A program made the position numbers and the translations under genes. Source: CBETVX01 sp965539935 (GTDB lineage: Bacteria > Bacillota > Clostridia > Peptostreptococcales > Caminicellaceae). Taken from it: a DNA stretch of 64,000 nt. The stretch is from the NCBI GenBank assembly GCA_965539935.1, contig CBETVX010000003.1:24385-88384 (forward strand). The letters are read 5' to 3'. Under the pieces are notes generated by a model, which made no database searches, was not told the DNA's origin, and saw only the letters and a list, made by a program, of their open reading frames with translations. Each line of letters begins with the position of its first letter. Position 1 is the first letter of the stretch. Below are positions 24,783-32,541 of the stretch, piece by piece.

Positions 24783-24791
24783 TGGTATAAT
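24783..24791 (+). promoter_or_regulatory. Extended -10 promoter element for nadE
   Basis: TGGTATAAT (TG extension plus consensus -10 at 24786-24791), 36 bases before the ATG at 24827. No canonical -35 at the best distance. Confidence 0.45.
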
Positions 24792-24826
24792 ATCAATAAT
24801 TAAAAAACAGATAGGGAGAGAGTAAC

Positions 24827-25576
24827 ATGGAATTAACGATTGATAAAAAAATTGATTCAGTAGTAAAGTGGATTAGAGACCAAGTAGAGGTTTCTAAAAC
24901 TAAGGGAGTTTTAGTTGGATTATCAGGTGGAATTGATTCATCGGTTGTAGGATTTCTTATAAAGAAGGCATTTCCACAAAACTCTATAGGTGTTATTATG
25001 CCTTGTAAAAGTAATGAAAAGGATAAACAAGATGCCATGGAAGTAGCAAAGGCCTGTGGACTTGAATACATAGTAGTTGATTTAACAGATGAGCAAGATG
25101 CAATCCTAAATAAAGTTACTAGTGGTTTAGAAAATAAAAACATAGATATCTCTGATGCCAAGAGATTAACAGATGCAAATCTAAGGGCTAGAATGAGAAT
25201 GAGTACATTATATACAGTTGCAAATTCTTTAAACTATTTAGTAGCAGGTACAGATAATGCTGCAGAGCTTTATACAGGTTATTTCACTAAGTATGGCGAT
25301 GGTGGAGTAGATATACTTCCAATAGCAAATCTTCCTAAAAGGGAAGTATATGAATGGGCAAAACACTTAGGAGTACCTCAAACAGTTATTGACAGAGCTC
25401 CTTCAGCAGGACTATGGGAAGGACAAACTGATGAAGCTGAGATGGGAACTACCTATAATATGATCGATGATTATTTAGAAGGAAAGGAAATACCTCAAAA
25501 AGATAAAGAAATCATAGAAAGAATGCATGAAAAAACTGAGCATAAAAGAACTATGCCTCCTATGCCTCAAAAGTAG
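24827..25576 (+). CDS. nadE: NAD+ synthetase (ammonia-dependent type)
   Basis: A 249-residue N-type ATP pyrophosphatase that amidates nicotinic acid adenine dinucleotide to NAD+. The PP-loop LVGLSGGIDSSVVG lies at about 28-41, and TDNAAELYTGYFTKYGDGG (about 142-160) and PSAGLWEGQTDE (about 188-199) are signature segments. No glutaminase domain is fused, so free ammonia is the likely nitrogen donor, fitting an ammonia-rich amino acid fermenter. Confidence 0.92.
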   Translation: MELTIDKKIDSVVKWIRDQVEVSKTKGVLVGLSGGIDSSVVGFLIKKAFPQNSIGVIMPCKSNEKDKQDAMEVAKACGLEYIVVDLTDEQDAILNKVTSGLENKNIDISDAKRLTDANLRARMRMSTLYTVANSLNYLVAGTDNAAELYTGYFTKYGDGGVDILPIANLPKREVYEWAKHLGVPQTVIDRAPSAGLWEGQTDEAEMGTTYNMIDDYLEGKEIPQKDKEIIERMHEKTEHKRTMPPMPQK

Positions 25577-25656
25577 AAAAGATTATTGAATATAGAATTA
25601 AATGATATAATATGTTAAAATAGTGATTGCATTTATTGATTCAAGGAGGAGTTTAC

Positions 25657-26385
25657 ATGGCTGGACATTCAAAATGGGCCAATATAAAACATAGAAAAGG
25701 AAAACAAGATGCAAAGAGAGCTAAAATATTTACAAAACTAGGTAGATATATTATGGTTGCAGCCAGGGAGGGTGGATCAGACCCAGAATATAATGTTGCA
25801 CTAAAAACTGCAATAGAAAAGGCCAAGGCAGCTAATATGCCCAATGACAATATAGAAAGGGCTATTAAAAAGGGTGCTGGTGAACTTGATGGTGTTAATT
25901 ATGATGAAATAACTTATGAAGGTTATGGACCAGGCGGAGTTGCCGTATTTGTAGAGGTTCTTACGGATAATAGAAATAGGGCAGCCGCTGATATAAGACA
26001 TTATTTCACAAAATGTGGTGGCAACCTTGGAGCAAATGGCTGTGTATCCTTTATGTTTGATAGAAAAGGTGTATTAATAATCGATAAAGAAGAAGGCATG
26101 GATGAAGAAGAAATAATGCTTCAAGCCATAGATGCAGGGGCAGAGGACTTCAGTGCTGAAGAAGAGTATTTTGAGATAACCACAAGTCCTGAGGAATTTG
26201 CAAAGGTTAGAGATGGCTTAAAAGAAGCAGGATATAACTTCTCAACAGCAGAAATATCCTATATACCTCAAAACTATCAAAAGTTAGAAAAGGAAGAAGA
26301 TATAAAGAACATGAACAAATTAATTGATATGCTTGAAGACAATGATGACGTTCAGAATGTATATCATAATTGGGATATGGAGTAA
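25657..26385 (+). CDS. YebC/TACO1-family regulator
   Basis: A 242-residue YebC/PmpR family protein beginning MAGHSKWANIKHRKGKQDAK, the diagnostic start. ATG at 25657 follows AGGAGGAG with good spacing; an in-frame TTG at 25627 has no such site. Families of this type act as DNA-binding regulators or, as recent work on YebC/TACO1 shows, help ribosomes through proline stretches. Length and the central GYGPGGVAVFVE motif (about 87-98) are normal. Confidence 0.9.
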   Translation: MAGHSKWANIKHRKGKQDAKRAKIFTKLGRYIMVAAREGGSDPEYNVALKTAIEKAKAANMPNDNIERAIKKGAGELDGVNYDEITYEGYGPGGVAVFVEVLTDNRNRAAADIRHYFTKCGGNLGANGCVSFMFDRKGVLIIDKEEGMDEEEIMLQAIDAGAEDFSAEEEYFEITTSPEEFAKVRDGLKEAGYNFSTAEISYIPQNYQKLEKEEDIKNMNKLIDMLEDNDDVQNVYHNWDME

Positions 26386-26482
26386 AGATTAGTAATAGTA
26401 TAAAATTTGGAATAAACTACCCTCATAATACATATACTTAGTATGAAATAATGAGTAAATAACTGGATTTTGAGGAGGTAAT

Positions 26483-26578
26483 ATGAGGGTTATACTATCT
26501 TTCTCCGGCACAAAAAAGGAATTCGAAGCATATTTAAAGGCCATAAAACAAATATCAAATATGAAAAATAAAAGGTAG
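26483..26578 (+). CDS. Small protein, 31 residues, uncharacterised
   Basis: A 31-codon frame starts with ATG at 26483, three bases after GAGGAGGTA, one of the strongest ribosome sites in the window, and ends with TAG at 26576-26578; a terminator follows immediately. The product begins MRVILSFSGTKKEFEAYLKA and is a short strand plus amphipathic helix with a basic tail (NMKNKR). No Cys, signal or membrane segment. It lies between yebC and the YjjI gene. I recall similar short frames in clostridia but cannot assign a family. Confidence 0.55.
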   Translation: MRVILSFSGTKKEFEAYLKAIKQISNMKNKR

Positions 26579-26581
26579 TTA

Positions 26582-26615
26582 AAGGGAATCCTAGGATAGG
26601 GGTTCCCTTATTCTT
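26582..26615 (+). terminator. Rho-independent terminator after the 31-codon gene
   Basis: AAGGGAA (26582-26588) pairs with TTCCCTT (26603-26609) with extra inner pairing TCC/GGA, followed by ATTCTTTT. Confidence 0.7.
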
Positions 26616-26675
26616 TTAAAATAAAAGAAACTATTGTATAATTAATTATTATAATAATGTTAAGGAGATGATTGT

Positions 26676-28169
26676 ATGGATAACATTTTAGATACTATAA
26701 AAAATAAATCCTTGACCTATCAACAAAAGGTCTTAGAATTAGCTAGAGTAGCAGAAAATAGCATCGATGTTTTAGATATTAGTAAAGAAGCTAAGGGATA
26801 TATGGATGAAGGTATAATTTGTGATTTATTTGAAGGAAATGCTCCCTATAGACCTAGATATATTTTACCTGACTATAAAAAATTTATGGAAAATGGTAGT
26901 GAATTTTTAGGATTAAAACCACCTACTAATTTACTTGAAGCAGTAAATAACTTATTAATCATCTATAAGCATGTACCTTCTATAACTTCTTTTCCAGTAT
27001 TTCTAGGAGAATTAGATGACTTATTAGATCCTTTTATTGAAGATGAAGACAGTGCCTATGAAATAATAAAGCTATTTCTTACTCACCTAGATAGAACCTT
27101 GACAGATTCTTTTGTTCATGCAAATATCGGTCCAAAGGCTACAAAGGCAGGAAGACTAATTTTAAGGGCTGAAAAAGAGCTTAAAAATGCCGTTCCTAAT
27201 TTATCATTGAAATATACCGATGAAACTCCTGAAGATTTTGCCCTGGAGGCAATTGAAACAGGTTTTGAAGCAGCAAAACCCTACTTTGTAAACCATGAAA
27301 TGTATATGAATGATTTTAATACAAAGTATGGTATATGTAGCTGTTATAATGGGTTGCCCATCGGAGGAGGAAGCTTTACTCTTGTAAGATTAAATCTATA
27401 TTATTTAGCTAAAAAGTCTAACTCACCTAAAGAGTTTATTGAAGTTTATTTACCTAAGGCTGTTTCTTTAATGAATGAAATAATGGATAAGAGAATAAAA
27501 TTCATTGTTGAAGAAAGTGGCTTTTTTGAAAGTAATTTCTTAGCTAGAGAAGGTTTAATAGATAAAGATAGATTTACAGCAATGTTTGGTATATATGGGG
27601 TAGCTGAATGTGTTAACTATTTATTAAAGGCTGAAAAACTTGAAGATAAGTATGGTCATAATGATGAAGCTGATGAATTAGCCTATGATATTATTAAAGC
27701 CCTCGAGAAGGAAGTAAATAAACATACTAATCCTTATTGCAAAATATCTAATAATAAATACCTATTACATGCTCAGTCAGGAATATCTTCTGATAAAGAT
27801 GTTACACCAGGATGTAGAATTCCTATAGGAGAGGAACCTGAACTGTTAGATCATATTATGCATGCATCAAAATTCCATCAATTTTTCCCAACGGGAATTA
27901 GTGATATATTTACCTTTGAAAGCACTGCTAAAAATAATCCTAAATTTATATTGGATATAATTAATGGAGCTATGAAAAAAGGTTTAAGAATGTTTTCATT
28001 CTATCAACATGATGGGGATTTTATAAGGATTACTGGATACCTTGTGAAAAAATCTGAGATGAATAAGTTTAAAGCAGGATCAGAAACTTTACATGATACT
28101 GTGGCTTTAGGTTTAGAGGCAGTTGAAAATCAAAGATTACTTGAAAGAAAGGTAAGAAAAAATGACTAA
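26676..28169 (+). CDS. yjjI: YjjI-family glycyl radical enzyme
   Basis: A 497-residue protein of the YjjI type, shorter than pyruvate formate-lyase. The putative glycyl radical is Gly in IRITGYLV about 33 residues from the C-terminus, equivalent to the RVxGY loop of other members, and the active-site cysteine candidates are in YGICSCYNGLPIGGG (about 219-233). The paired activase follows with an 8-base overlap, which supports the assignment. The substrate of YjjI is, as far as I know, not firmly established. AAGGAGATGA ribosome site before ATG. The enzyme should be oxygen-sensitive and cytoplasmic. Confidence 0.85.
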   Translation: MDNILDTIKNKSLTYQQKVLELARVAENSIDVLDISKEAKGYMDEGIICDLFEGNAPYRPRYILPDYKKFMENGSEFLGLKPPTNLLEAVNNLLIIYKHVPSITSFPVFLGELDDLLDPFIEDEDSAYEIIKLFLTHLDRTLTDSFVHANIGPKATKAGRLILRAEKELKNAVPNLSLKYTDETPEDFALEAIETGFEAAKPYFVNHEMYMNDFNTKYGICSCYNGLPIGGGSFTLVRLNLYYLAKKSNSPKEFIEVYLPKAVSLMNEIMDKRIKFIVEESGFFESNFLAREGLIDKDRFTAMFGIYGVAECVNYLLKAEKLEDKYGHNDEADELAYDIIKALEKEVNKHTNPYCKISNNKYLLHAQSGISSDKDVTPGCRIPIGEEPELLDHIMHASKFHQFFPTGISDIFTFESTAKNNPKFILDIINGAMKKGLRMFSFYQHDGDFIRITGYLVKKSEMNKFKAGSETLHDTVALGLEAVENQRLLERKVRKND

Positions 28170-29001
28170 TGGATTTGTAAGTAGAATAATTCCCTTTAGT
28201 TCAGTAGATGGTCCAGGTAATAGGACAGTTATATTTTTACAGGGATGTAATTTCAATTGTGGATATTGTCATAATCCAGAGACTATTAATTATTGTGATA
28301 TGTGTGGAGCCTGTATAGGCTCCTGTATTTATGGGGCATTATCTATGGATAAAGATGGAACCATAGTTTGGGACAAGCATTCATGTAAAGATTGTGGAGC
28401 TTGTATTTTAGCTTGTCAAAATTCAAGCAATCCAAAAGTAAAAAAAATGAGTGTAAAAGAGATTCTAAAAGTTATTGATAAAAACAAAGCCTTTATATCA
28501 GGTATAACAATATCTGGAGGAGAATGTACACTTCAATGGAACTTTGTTTTTGAAATATTTAAAAATGTAAAAGCAATGGGATTAAGTACTTACTTGGACA
28601 CCAATGGATATGTAGAAAGGGAAAAGCTTATTAAGCTATTTCCCGTGATGGATAAAGTTATGTTAGATATCAAATCTTATGATAGTAAGGAACATATTAA
28701 TCTTACTGGTAAAGATAATAAAATAGTTTTAGATAATTTTGAGTTTTTGGCTAAAGAGAATAAAATTTATGAAGTTAGGACTGTAATAGTACCTGAAGTT
28801 TTAGATAATATGAGGAATGTAGATATGATAAGCAAACTTATAGTAAATATAAATCCTAATATTAGATATAAACTAATTAAATTTAGGCCTATGGGTGTTA
28901 GGGAAGAGTTTTCCAATAAAAAAGAGCCCTCCGATGAATTAATGGCAAAATTAAAGGAAAAGGCAATGAATAATGGATGTGCCAATGTATTAACTGTTTA
29001 A
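28162..29001 (+). CDS. yjjW: YjjW-family glycyl radical enzyme activase
   Basis: A 279-residue radical SAM activase. CNFNCGYCHN (about 30-39) supplies the CxxxCxxC cluster that binds S-adenosylmethionine. A ferredoxin-type insert with two 4Fe-4S motifs follows: CDMCGACIGSC (about 45-55) and CKDCGACILAC (about 75-85). SGGECTLQ (about 117-124) is the GGE motif. It abstracts hydrogen from the glycine of its partner to install the radical. It overlaps yjjI by 8 bases and is therefore translationally coupled. Confidence 0.88.
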   Translation: MTNGFVSRIIPFSSVDGPGNRTVIFLQGCNFNCGYCHNPETINYCDMCGACIGSCIYGALSMDKDGTIVWDKHSCKDCGACILACQNSSNPKVKKMSVKEILKVIDKNKAFISGITISGGECTLQWNFVFEIFKNVKAMGLSTYLDTNGYVEREKLIKLFPVMDKVMLDIKSYDSKEHINLTGKDNKIVLDNFEFLAKENKIYEVRTVIVPEVLDNMRNVDMISKLIVNINPNIRYKLIKFRPMGVREEFSNKKEPSDELMAKLKEKAMNNGCANVLTV

Positions 29002-29013
29002 GGACACAAAAAA

Positions 29014-29032
29014 ATAACCCGCATCGGGTTAT
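29014..29032 (+). terminator. Hairpin after yjjW
   Basis: ATAACCCG (29014-29021) pairs perfectly with CGGGTTAT (29025-29032) around a CAT loop. There is no T-tract after it on the plus strand; the A-run before it would be a T-tail on the minus strand. Confidence 0.5.
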
Positions 29033-29222
29033 GATAGAAATATTAAATGTGTTAGATATATTCATTATAAATTTTACACAATATGACAGTAAATGTCAAT
29101 ATTTTTTTTTAAAAACCTTCTTTTGTCGAAATTAATTTAACAATTATATATAAGAAATAAATTCCATATTTTTCTGTATAAAAAAATTCAACCTGGCTAA
29201 ACTATTAAATAGCCTACATAAA

Positions 29223-29248
29223 ATAGTCTATATGAATTCCTAGACTAT
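29223..29248 (+). repeat. Inverted repeat ahead of the BofC-like gene
   Basis: ATAGTCTA (29223-29230) and TAGACTAT (29241-29248) flank a 10-base spacer, ending 8 bases before the GGGAGG ribosome site. It may be an operator or a leader hairpin. The 266-base gap 29002-29267 shows no coding frame. Confidence 0.35.
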
Positions 29249-29267
29249 ATATTCGGGAGGAATTTTA

Positions 29268-29951
29268 ATGTATTATAGAAGAAGGAAAAACAAAAAAAGG
29301 CTAATAGTTTTAGTTAGTAGTATATTAATGTTTATTGCTTTAGGATATGGATATGTTAGTAATGATAAGCCCTTAGAAAAGCCAGGTGAGTTAGGTAATA
29401 AAATCTCTGAAGAAGATATTGTAAAGGATGAAGAAGATATTTCTGATTTAATAAATAATACTAAAGAGGTTGATAATCAAGGGATTGAAAAAGAAGGTAA
29501 TGAAAAGGAAGAAGCTGAGGATAATCAAATATCCACAACTATAGTTACTGAAAATACTGAAATAGTGTTTGATACATATTATAATCAGACTGGAGAGATC
29601 AATAGAAATAGTATAAAGGTACCAACTCCTATAATTGGAATGACTTTAAGTGAATTTAGAGATTATATTGAATCAAATTATTCTGATTGGAGAATAAAAA
29701 ATATTTCTACTAAATCAGTTGTTTTATATAAAGAAAAAAATTCACTTATGCCAAACACCTATCTTATAAAAAATAATGAAGGTTACATAACAATATATAA
29801 GGTAAATGATGACGGGGAAATAGAAATATTTGATGAAACCGATATATCTGTAAATAATCTTCCCAATACAGATAGAACAAAACTAAATAAAGGTATCTAT
29901 GTAAAGACTCTTGAAGAAGTAGAAAGTCTGATAGAAGATTATAGTAGTTAA
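29268..29951 (+). CDS. BofC-like membrane-anchored protein
   Basis: A 227-residue protein with a basic start (MYYRRRKNKKR) and one hydrophobic helix at about 12-30, then an acidic low-complexity linker (about 40-85, rich in Glu/Asp), then a C-terminal domain. The last 60 residues (YLIKNNEGYITIYKVNDDGE, ETDISVNNLP, LNKGIYVKTLEEVESLIEDY) resemble the BofC C-terminal domain, which in Bacillus sits in the forespore intermembrane space and restrains the SpoIVB protease. Position just ahead of ruvCAB supports the call, since bofC adjoins ruvAB in Bacillus. The N-terminal half is not BofC-like. A hairpin terminator follows. Confidence 0.6.
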   Translation: MYYRRRKNKKRLIVLVSSILMFIALGYGYVSNDKPLEKPGELGNKISEEDIVKDEEDISDLINNTKEVDNQGIEKEGNEKEEAEDNQISTTIVTENTEIVFDTYYNQTGEINRNSIKVPTPIIGMTLSEFRDYIESNYSDWRIKNISTKSVVLYKEKNSLMPNTYLIKNNEGYITIYKVNDDGEIEIFDETDISVNNLPNTDRTKLNKGIYVKTLEEVESLIEDYSS

Positions 29952-29980
29952 GATGTACATACTAGGTACATCTTTTATTA
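29951..29980 (+). terminator. Rho-independent terminator after the BofC-like gene
   Basis: AGATGTAC (29951-29958) pairs perfectly with GTACATCT (29966-29973) around a 7-base loop, followed by TTTATTA. Confidence 0.7.
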
Positions 29981-30149
29981 TGCTATATTATACTAGACTT
30001 TTTAAAGAATATAGTAAATAATTAAAGGGAACAGTTTGGATAGCTATAAAATACTTTGTTTAAAATAAAATATTAAAATAAATTGAAGGATAAAGGATAT
30101 AAGATATCGAATATATGTTTGTACATATAATATTATCGGAGGGAAAATA

Positions 30150-30644
30150 ATGATCATATTAGGTATCGACCCAGGAATTGCAATACTAGGCTATGGTATA
30201 GTAGAATATAAAGGTAGCTCATTTAGAGTTATTGATTACGGAGCAGTAGAGACTACTCCTGACATGATTATGCCAGATAGGTTAAGTAAAGTTTATGATG
30301 ATTTAAATTCTATTATTAATAAATATTGTCCTGATGCCGTAGCAATAGAAGAACTATTTTTCAATAAAAATGCTAAAACTGCTATAAAAGTTGGACAGGC
30401 AAGGGGAGTTGCTATTTTAGCAGCAGCTCAGAAGAATATTGAAGTATTTGAATATACACCCCTTCAAGTAAAACAGGGAGTTGTAGGATACGGTAGAGCA
30501 GAAAAAAAACAAGTACAAATAATGGTAAAGACATTATTGAACTTAAATAAAATACCAAAACCCGATGATGTTGCTGATGCCTTGGCTGTGGCTATATGTC
30601 ATGGACATAGTGGGCGTATGGGTAATTTATATAAATTATATTAG
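30150..30644 (+). CDS. ruvC: Holliday junction resolvase RuvC
   Basis: A 164-residue endonuclease that cleaves Holliday junctions. Catalytic acids are visible at Asp7 (GIDPGIAILGYG), Glu in AIEELFF (about 66-72) and the C-terminal pair in DDVADALAVAICH (about 137-149). CGGAGGG precedes the ATG. First gene of the ruvC-ruvA-ruvB block, 23 bases from ruvA. Confidence 0.95.
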   Translation: MIILGIDPGIAILGYGIVEYKGSSFRVIDYGAVETTPDMIMPDRLSKVYDDLNSIINKYCPDAVAIEELFFNKNAKTAIKVGQARGVAILAAAQKNIEVFEYTPLQVKQGVVGYGRAEKKQVQIMVKTLLNLNKIPKPDDVADALAVAICHGHSGRMGNLYKLY

Positions 30645-30667
30645 ATATTATCAATGGGGTGATTAAT

Positions 30668-31270
30668 TTGATAGATTTTATAAAGGGTAGTATAGAATAC
30701 ATAGGAGAAGACTATGTGGTTATAGAAAATGGTGCCATAGGTTATAGGGTTTATACTTCACAATATTCTATGGCAAAATTAAATGAGGATATGGATAATG
30801 TAATATTGTATACCCAGATGATAGTAAGGGAAGATGACATTAGTTTATGTGGATTTGCTTCTAGACAAGAACTAAAAATGTTTGAACTTTTAAAGACTGT
30901 TAAGGGAGTAGGAACAAAGGTTGCATTAGGAATATTATCTACAATTCCCTTTGTAGAATTGGCAAATATATTGATTTCGGCGGACGTAAATAATCTAACT
31001 AAAGCTCCTGGCATAGGCAAAAAAACAGCACAAAGGATTATATTAGAACTTAAAGATAAAGTTAATAAAAGTATTGCTATAGAAGAAGGTTCAATGGTAA
31101 AGGGGTCAAGTAATTTTATTATGTCAATGAATGCCAATGATGAAGTAATAGAAGCACTACTGACATTAGGATATGGAAAATCTGAGGCACAGGAAGTTGT
31201 AAGTAGAGTAGACTCTGATTTATCTGTAGAAGATAAGATAAAAGAAGCACTTAAACTTCTCATGAAATAG
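30668..31270 (+). CDS. ruvA: Holliday junction branch migration protein RuvA
   Basis: A 200-residue RuvA: N-terminal OB domain (FIKGSIEYIGEDYVVIENG), helix-hairpin-helix motifs (VKGVGTKVALGIL and APGIGKKTAQRIILELKDK, about 74-125) and a C-terminal domain III that contacts RuvB. The TTG at 30668 is chosen as start because it gives the standard MIDFIKG beginning and lies 7 bases after GGGGTG; the upstream GTG at 30659 is part of that ribosome site. RuvA tetramers hold the junction for RuvB. Confidence 0.94.
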   Translation: MIDFIKGSIEYIGEDYVVIENGAIGYRVYTSQYSMAKLNEDMDNVILYTQMIVREDDISLCGFASRQELKMFELLKTVKGVGTKVALGILSTIPFVELANILISADVNNLTKAPGIGKKTAQRIILELKDKVNKSIAIEEGSMVKGSSNFIMSMNANDEVIEALLTLGYGKSEAQEVVSRVDSDLSVEDKIKEALKLLMK

Positions 31271-31288
31271 TAAGAAAGAGGGATTGTA

Positions 31289-32338
31289 ATGACAAATCAT
31301 ATTGAAGATAATAGAATTATAACGCCGAATTTGAGAGAGGATGACCATGAAGTTGAAGGAAGTCTTAGACCTAAGGCGTTGGATCAATATATAGGACAAG
31401 ATAAAGTGAAAAATAAGCTAAAAATATTTATAGATGCTGCTAAAATGAGAGGGGAAGCATTAGATCATGTGCTTTTATATGGGCCACCAGGATTAGGAAA
31501 AACTACTCTTTCGGGGATAATTGCAAATGAAATGGGTGTAAATATTAGAATAACTTCTGGTCCAGCCATTGAAAGACCAGGGGATTTAGCAGCCATATTA
31601 ACAAATCTTATGGAAAATGATGTTCTTTTTATTGATGAAATACATAGATTAAGTAGAAGTGTAGAAGAAGTACTGTATCCATCTATGGAGGATTATGCAC
31701 TTGACATTATTATTGGTAAAGGACCCAGTGCAAGGTCTGTGAGAATTGATTTGCCTAAGTTTACTTTAATAGGAGCAACTACCAGGGCAGGACTATTAAC
31801 ATCTCCTTTGAGGGACCGATTTGGGGTAATCTGTAAATTAGATTTATATAATATTGAAGATTTAAAGACCATAGTAATGAGATCTGCTGAAATACTTAAG
31901 GTCCCTATTATACCCGAGGCAGCAGTTGAAATTGCTAAAAGAAGTAGAGGAACTCCTAGAATAGTAAACAGGATATTGAAAAGAGTAAGGGATTATGCTC
32001 AAGTAGTAGGAGATGGAGAAATCACTAAAAGTATTGCAAAAAAAGCATTAGAAATGTTGGAAATAGATGAGTTAGGACTAGATAATGTAGATAGAAAGAC
32101 ACTGCTTACAATAATTGAAAAGTTTGATGGAGGCCCAGTAGGGCTTGATACTTTGGCAGCTTCTACAGGGGAAGAAAAGAATACTATTGAAGATGTAATT
32201 GAACCCTTTCTTCTTCAAATTGGTTTTATGAAGAGAACGCCAAGGGGAAGGGTACTAACAAGAAAGGCCTATGAACATTTAGGAGTATCTTATAATCAAG
32301 ATGATGGGGTGAGGTTATGGGATCTATCGGAAGAATGA
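31289..32338 (+). CDS. ruvB: Holliday junction branch migration ATPase RuvB
   Basis: A 349-residue AAA+ motor. Walker A LYGPPGLGKTT (about 65-75), Walker B LFIDEIHRL (about 112-120), sensor/arginine-finger region GATTRAGLL (about 168-176) and C-terminal winged helix (TPRGRVLTRKAYEHLG). It forms hexamers that drive branch migration with RuvA. Its 3' end overlaps the DUF2905 gene by 22 bases. Confidence 0.95.
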   Translation: MTNHIEDNRIITPNLREDDHEVEGSLRPKALDQYIGQDKVKNKLKIFIDAAKMRGEALDHVLLYGPPGLGKTTLSGIIANEMGVNIRITSGPAIERPGDLAAILTNLMENDVLFIDEIHRLSRSVEEVLYPSMEDYALDIIIGKGPSARSVRIDLPKFTLIGATTRAGLLTSPLRDRFGVICKLDLYNIEDLKTIVMRSAEILKVPIIPEAAVEIAKRSRGTPRIVNRILKRVRDYAQVVGDGEITKSIAKKALEMLEIDELGLDNVDRKTLLTIIEKFDGGPVGLDTLAASTGEEKNTIEDVIEPFLLQIGFMKRTPRGRVLTRKAYEHLGVSYNQDDGVRLWDLSEE

Positions 32339-32529
32339 TGATGATTATGGGTATAGTACTCTTGATATCTGGATTAGTTATAACTTTAGGTGGGAAGCTT
32401 GGACTTGGACGACTACCAGGGGATATTTTTATAAGAAGAGGAAATTTTACCTTTTACTTTCCATTGTTTACTAGTATTATAATAAGTGTAGTTTTAACAA
32501 TCATAGCCAACCTTATTTTTAGAAGATAA
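32317..32529 (+). CDS. DUF2905 small membrane protein
   Basis: A 70-residue protein with two hydrophobic helices (about 7-25 and 45-68) separated by GKLGLGRLPGDIFIRRGNF, the conserved DUF2905 centre. Its start lies inside the end of ruvB with GGGGTGAGG as ribosome site, so translation is coupled. The family commonly follows ruvB in Firmicutes. Function unknown. Confidence 0.85.
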   Translation: MGSIGRMMMIMGIVLLISGLVITLGGKLGLGRLPGDIFIRRGNFTFYFPLFTSIIISVVLTIIANLIFRR

Positions 32530-32541
32530 AGGAGACTCAAG

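Noticed and set aside
30751..31263. 170-codon minus-strand frame over ruvA
   Set aside because: Ser/Leu-rich antisense of ruvA; length results from codon usage, not coding function.
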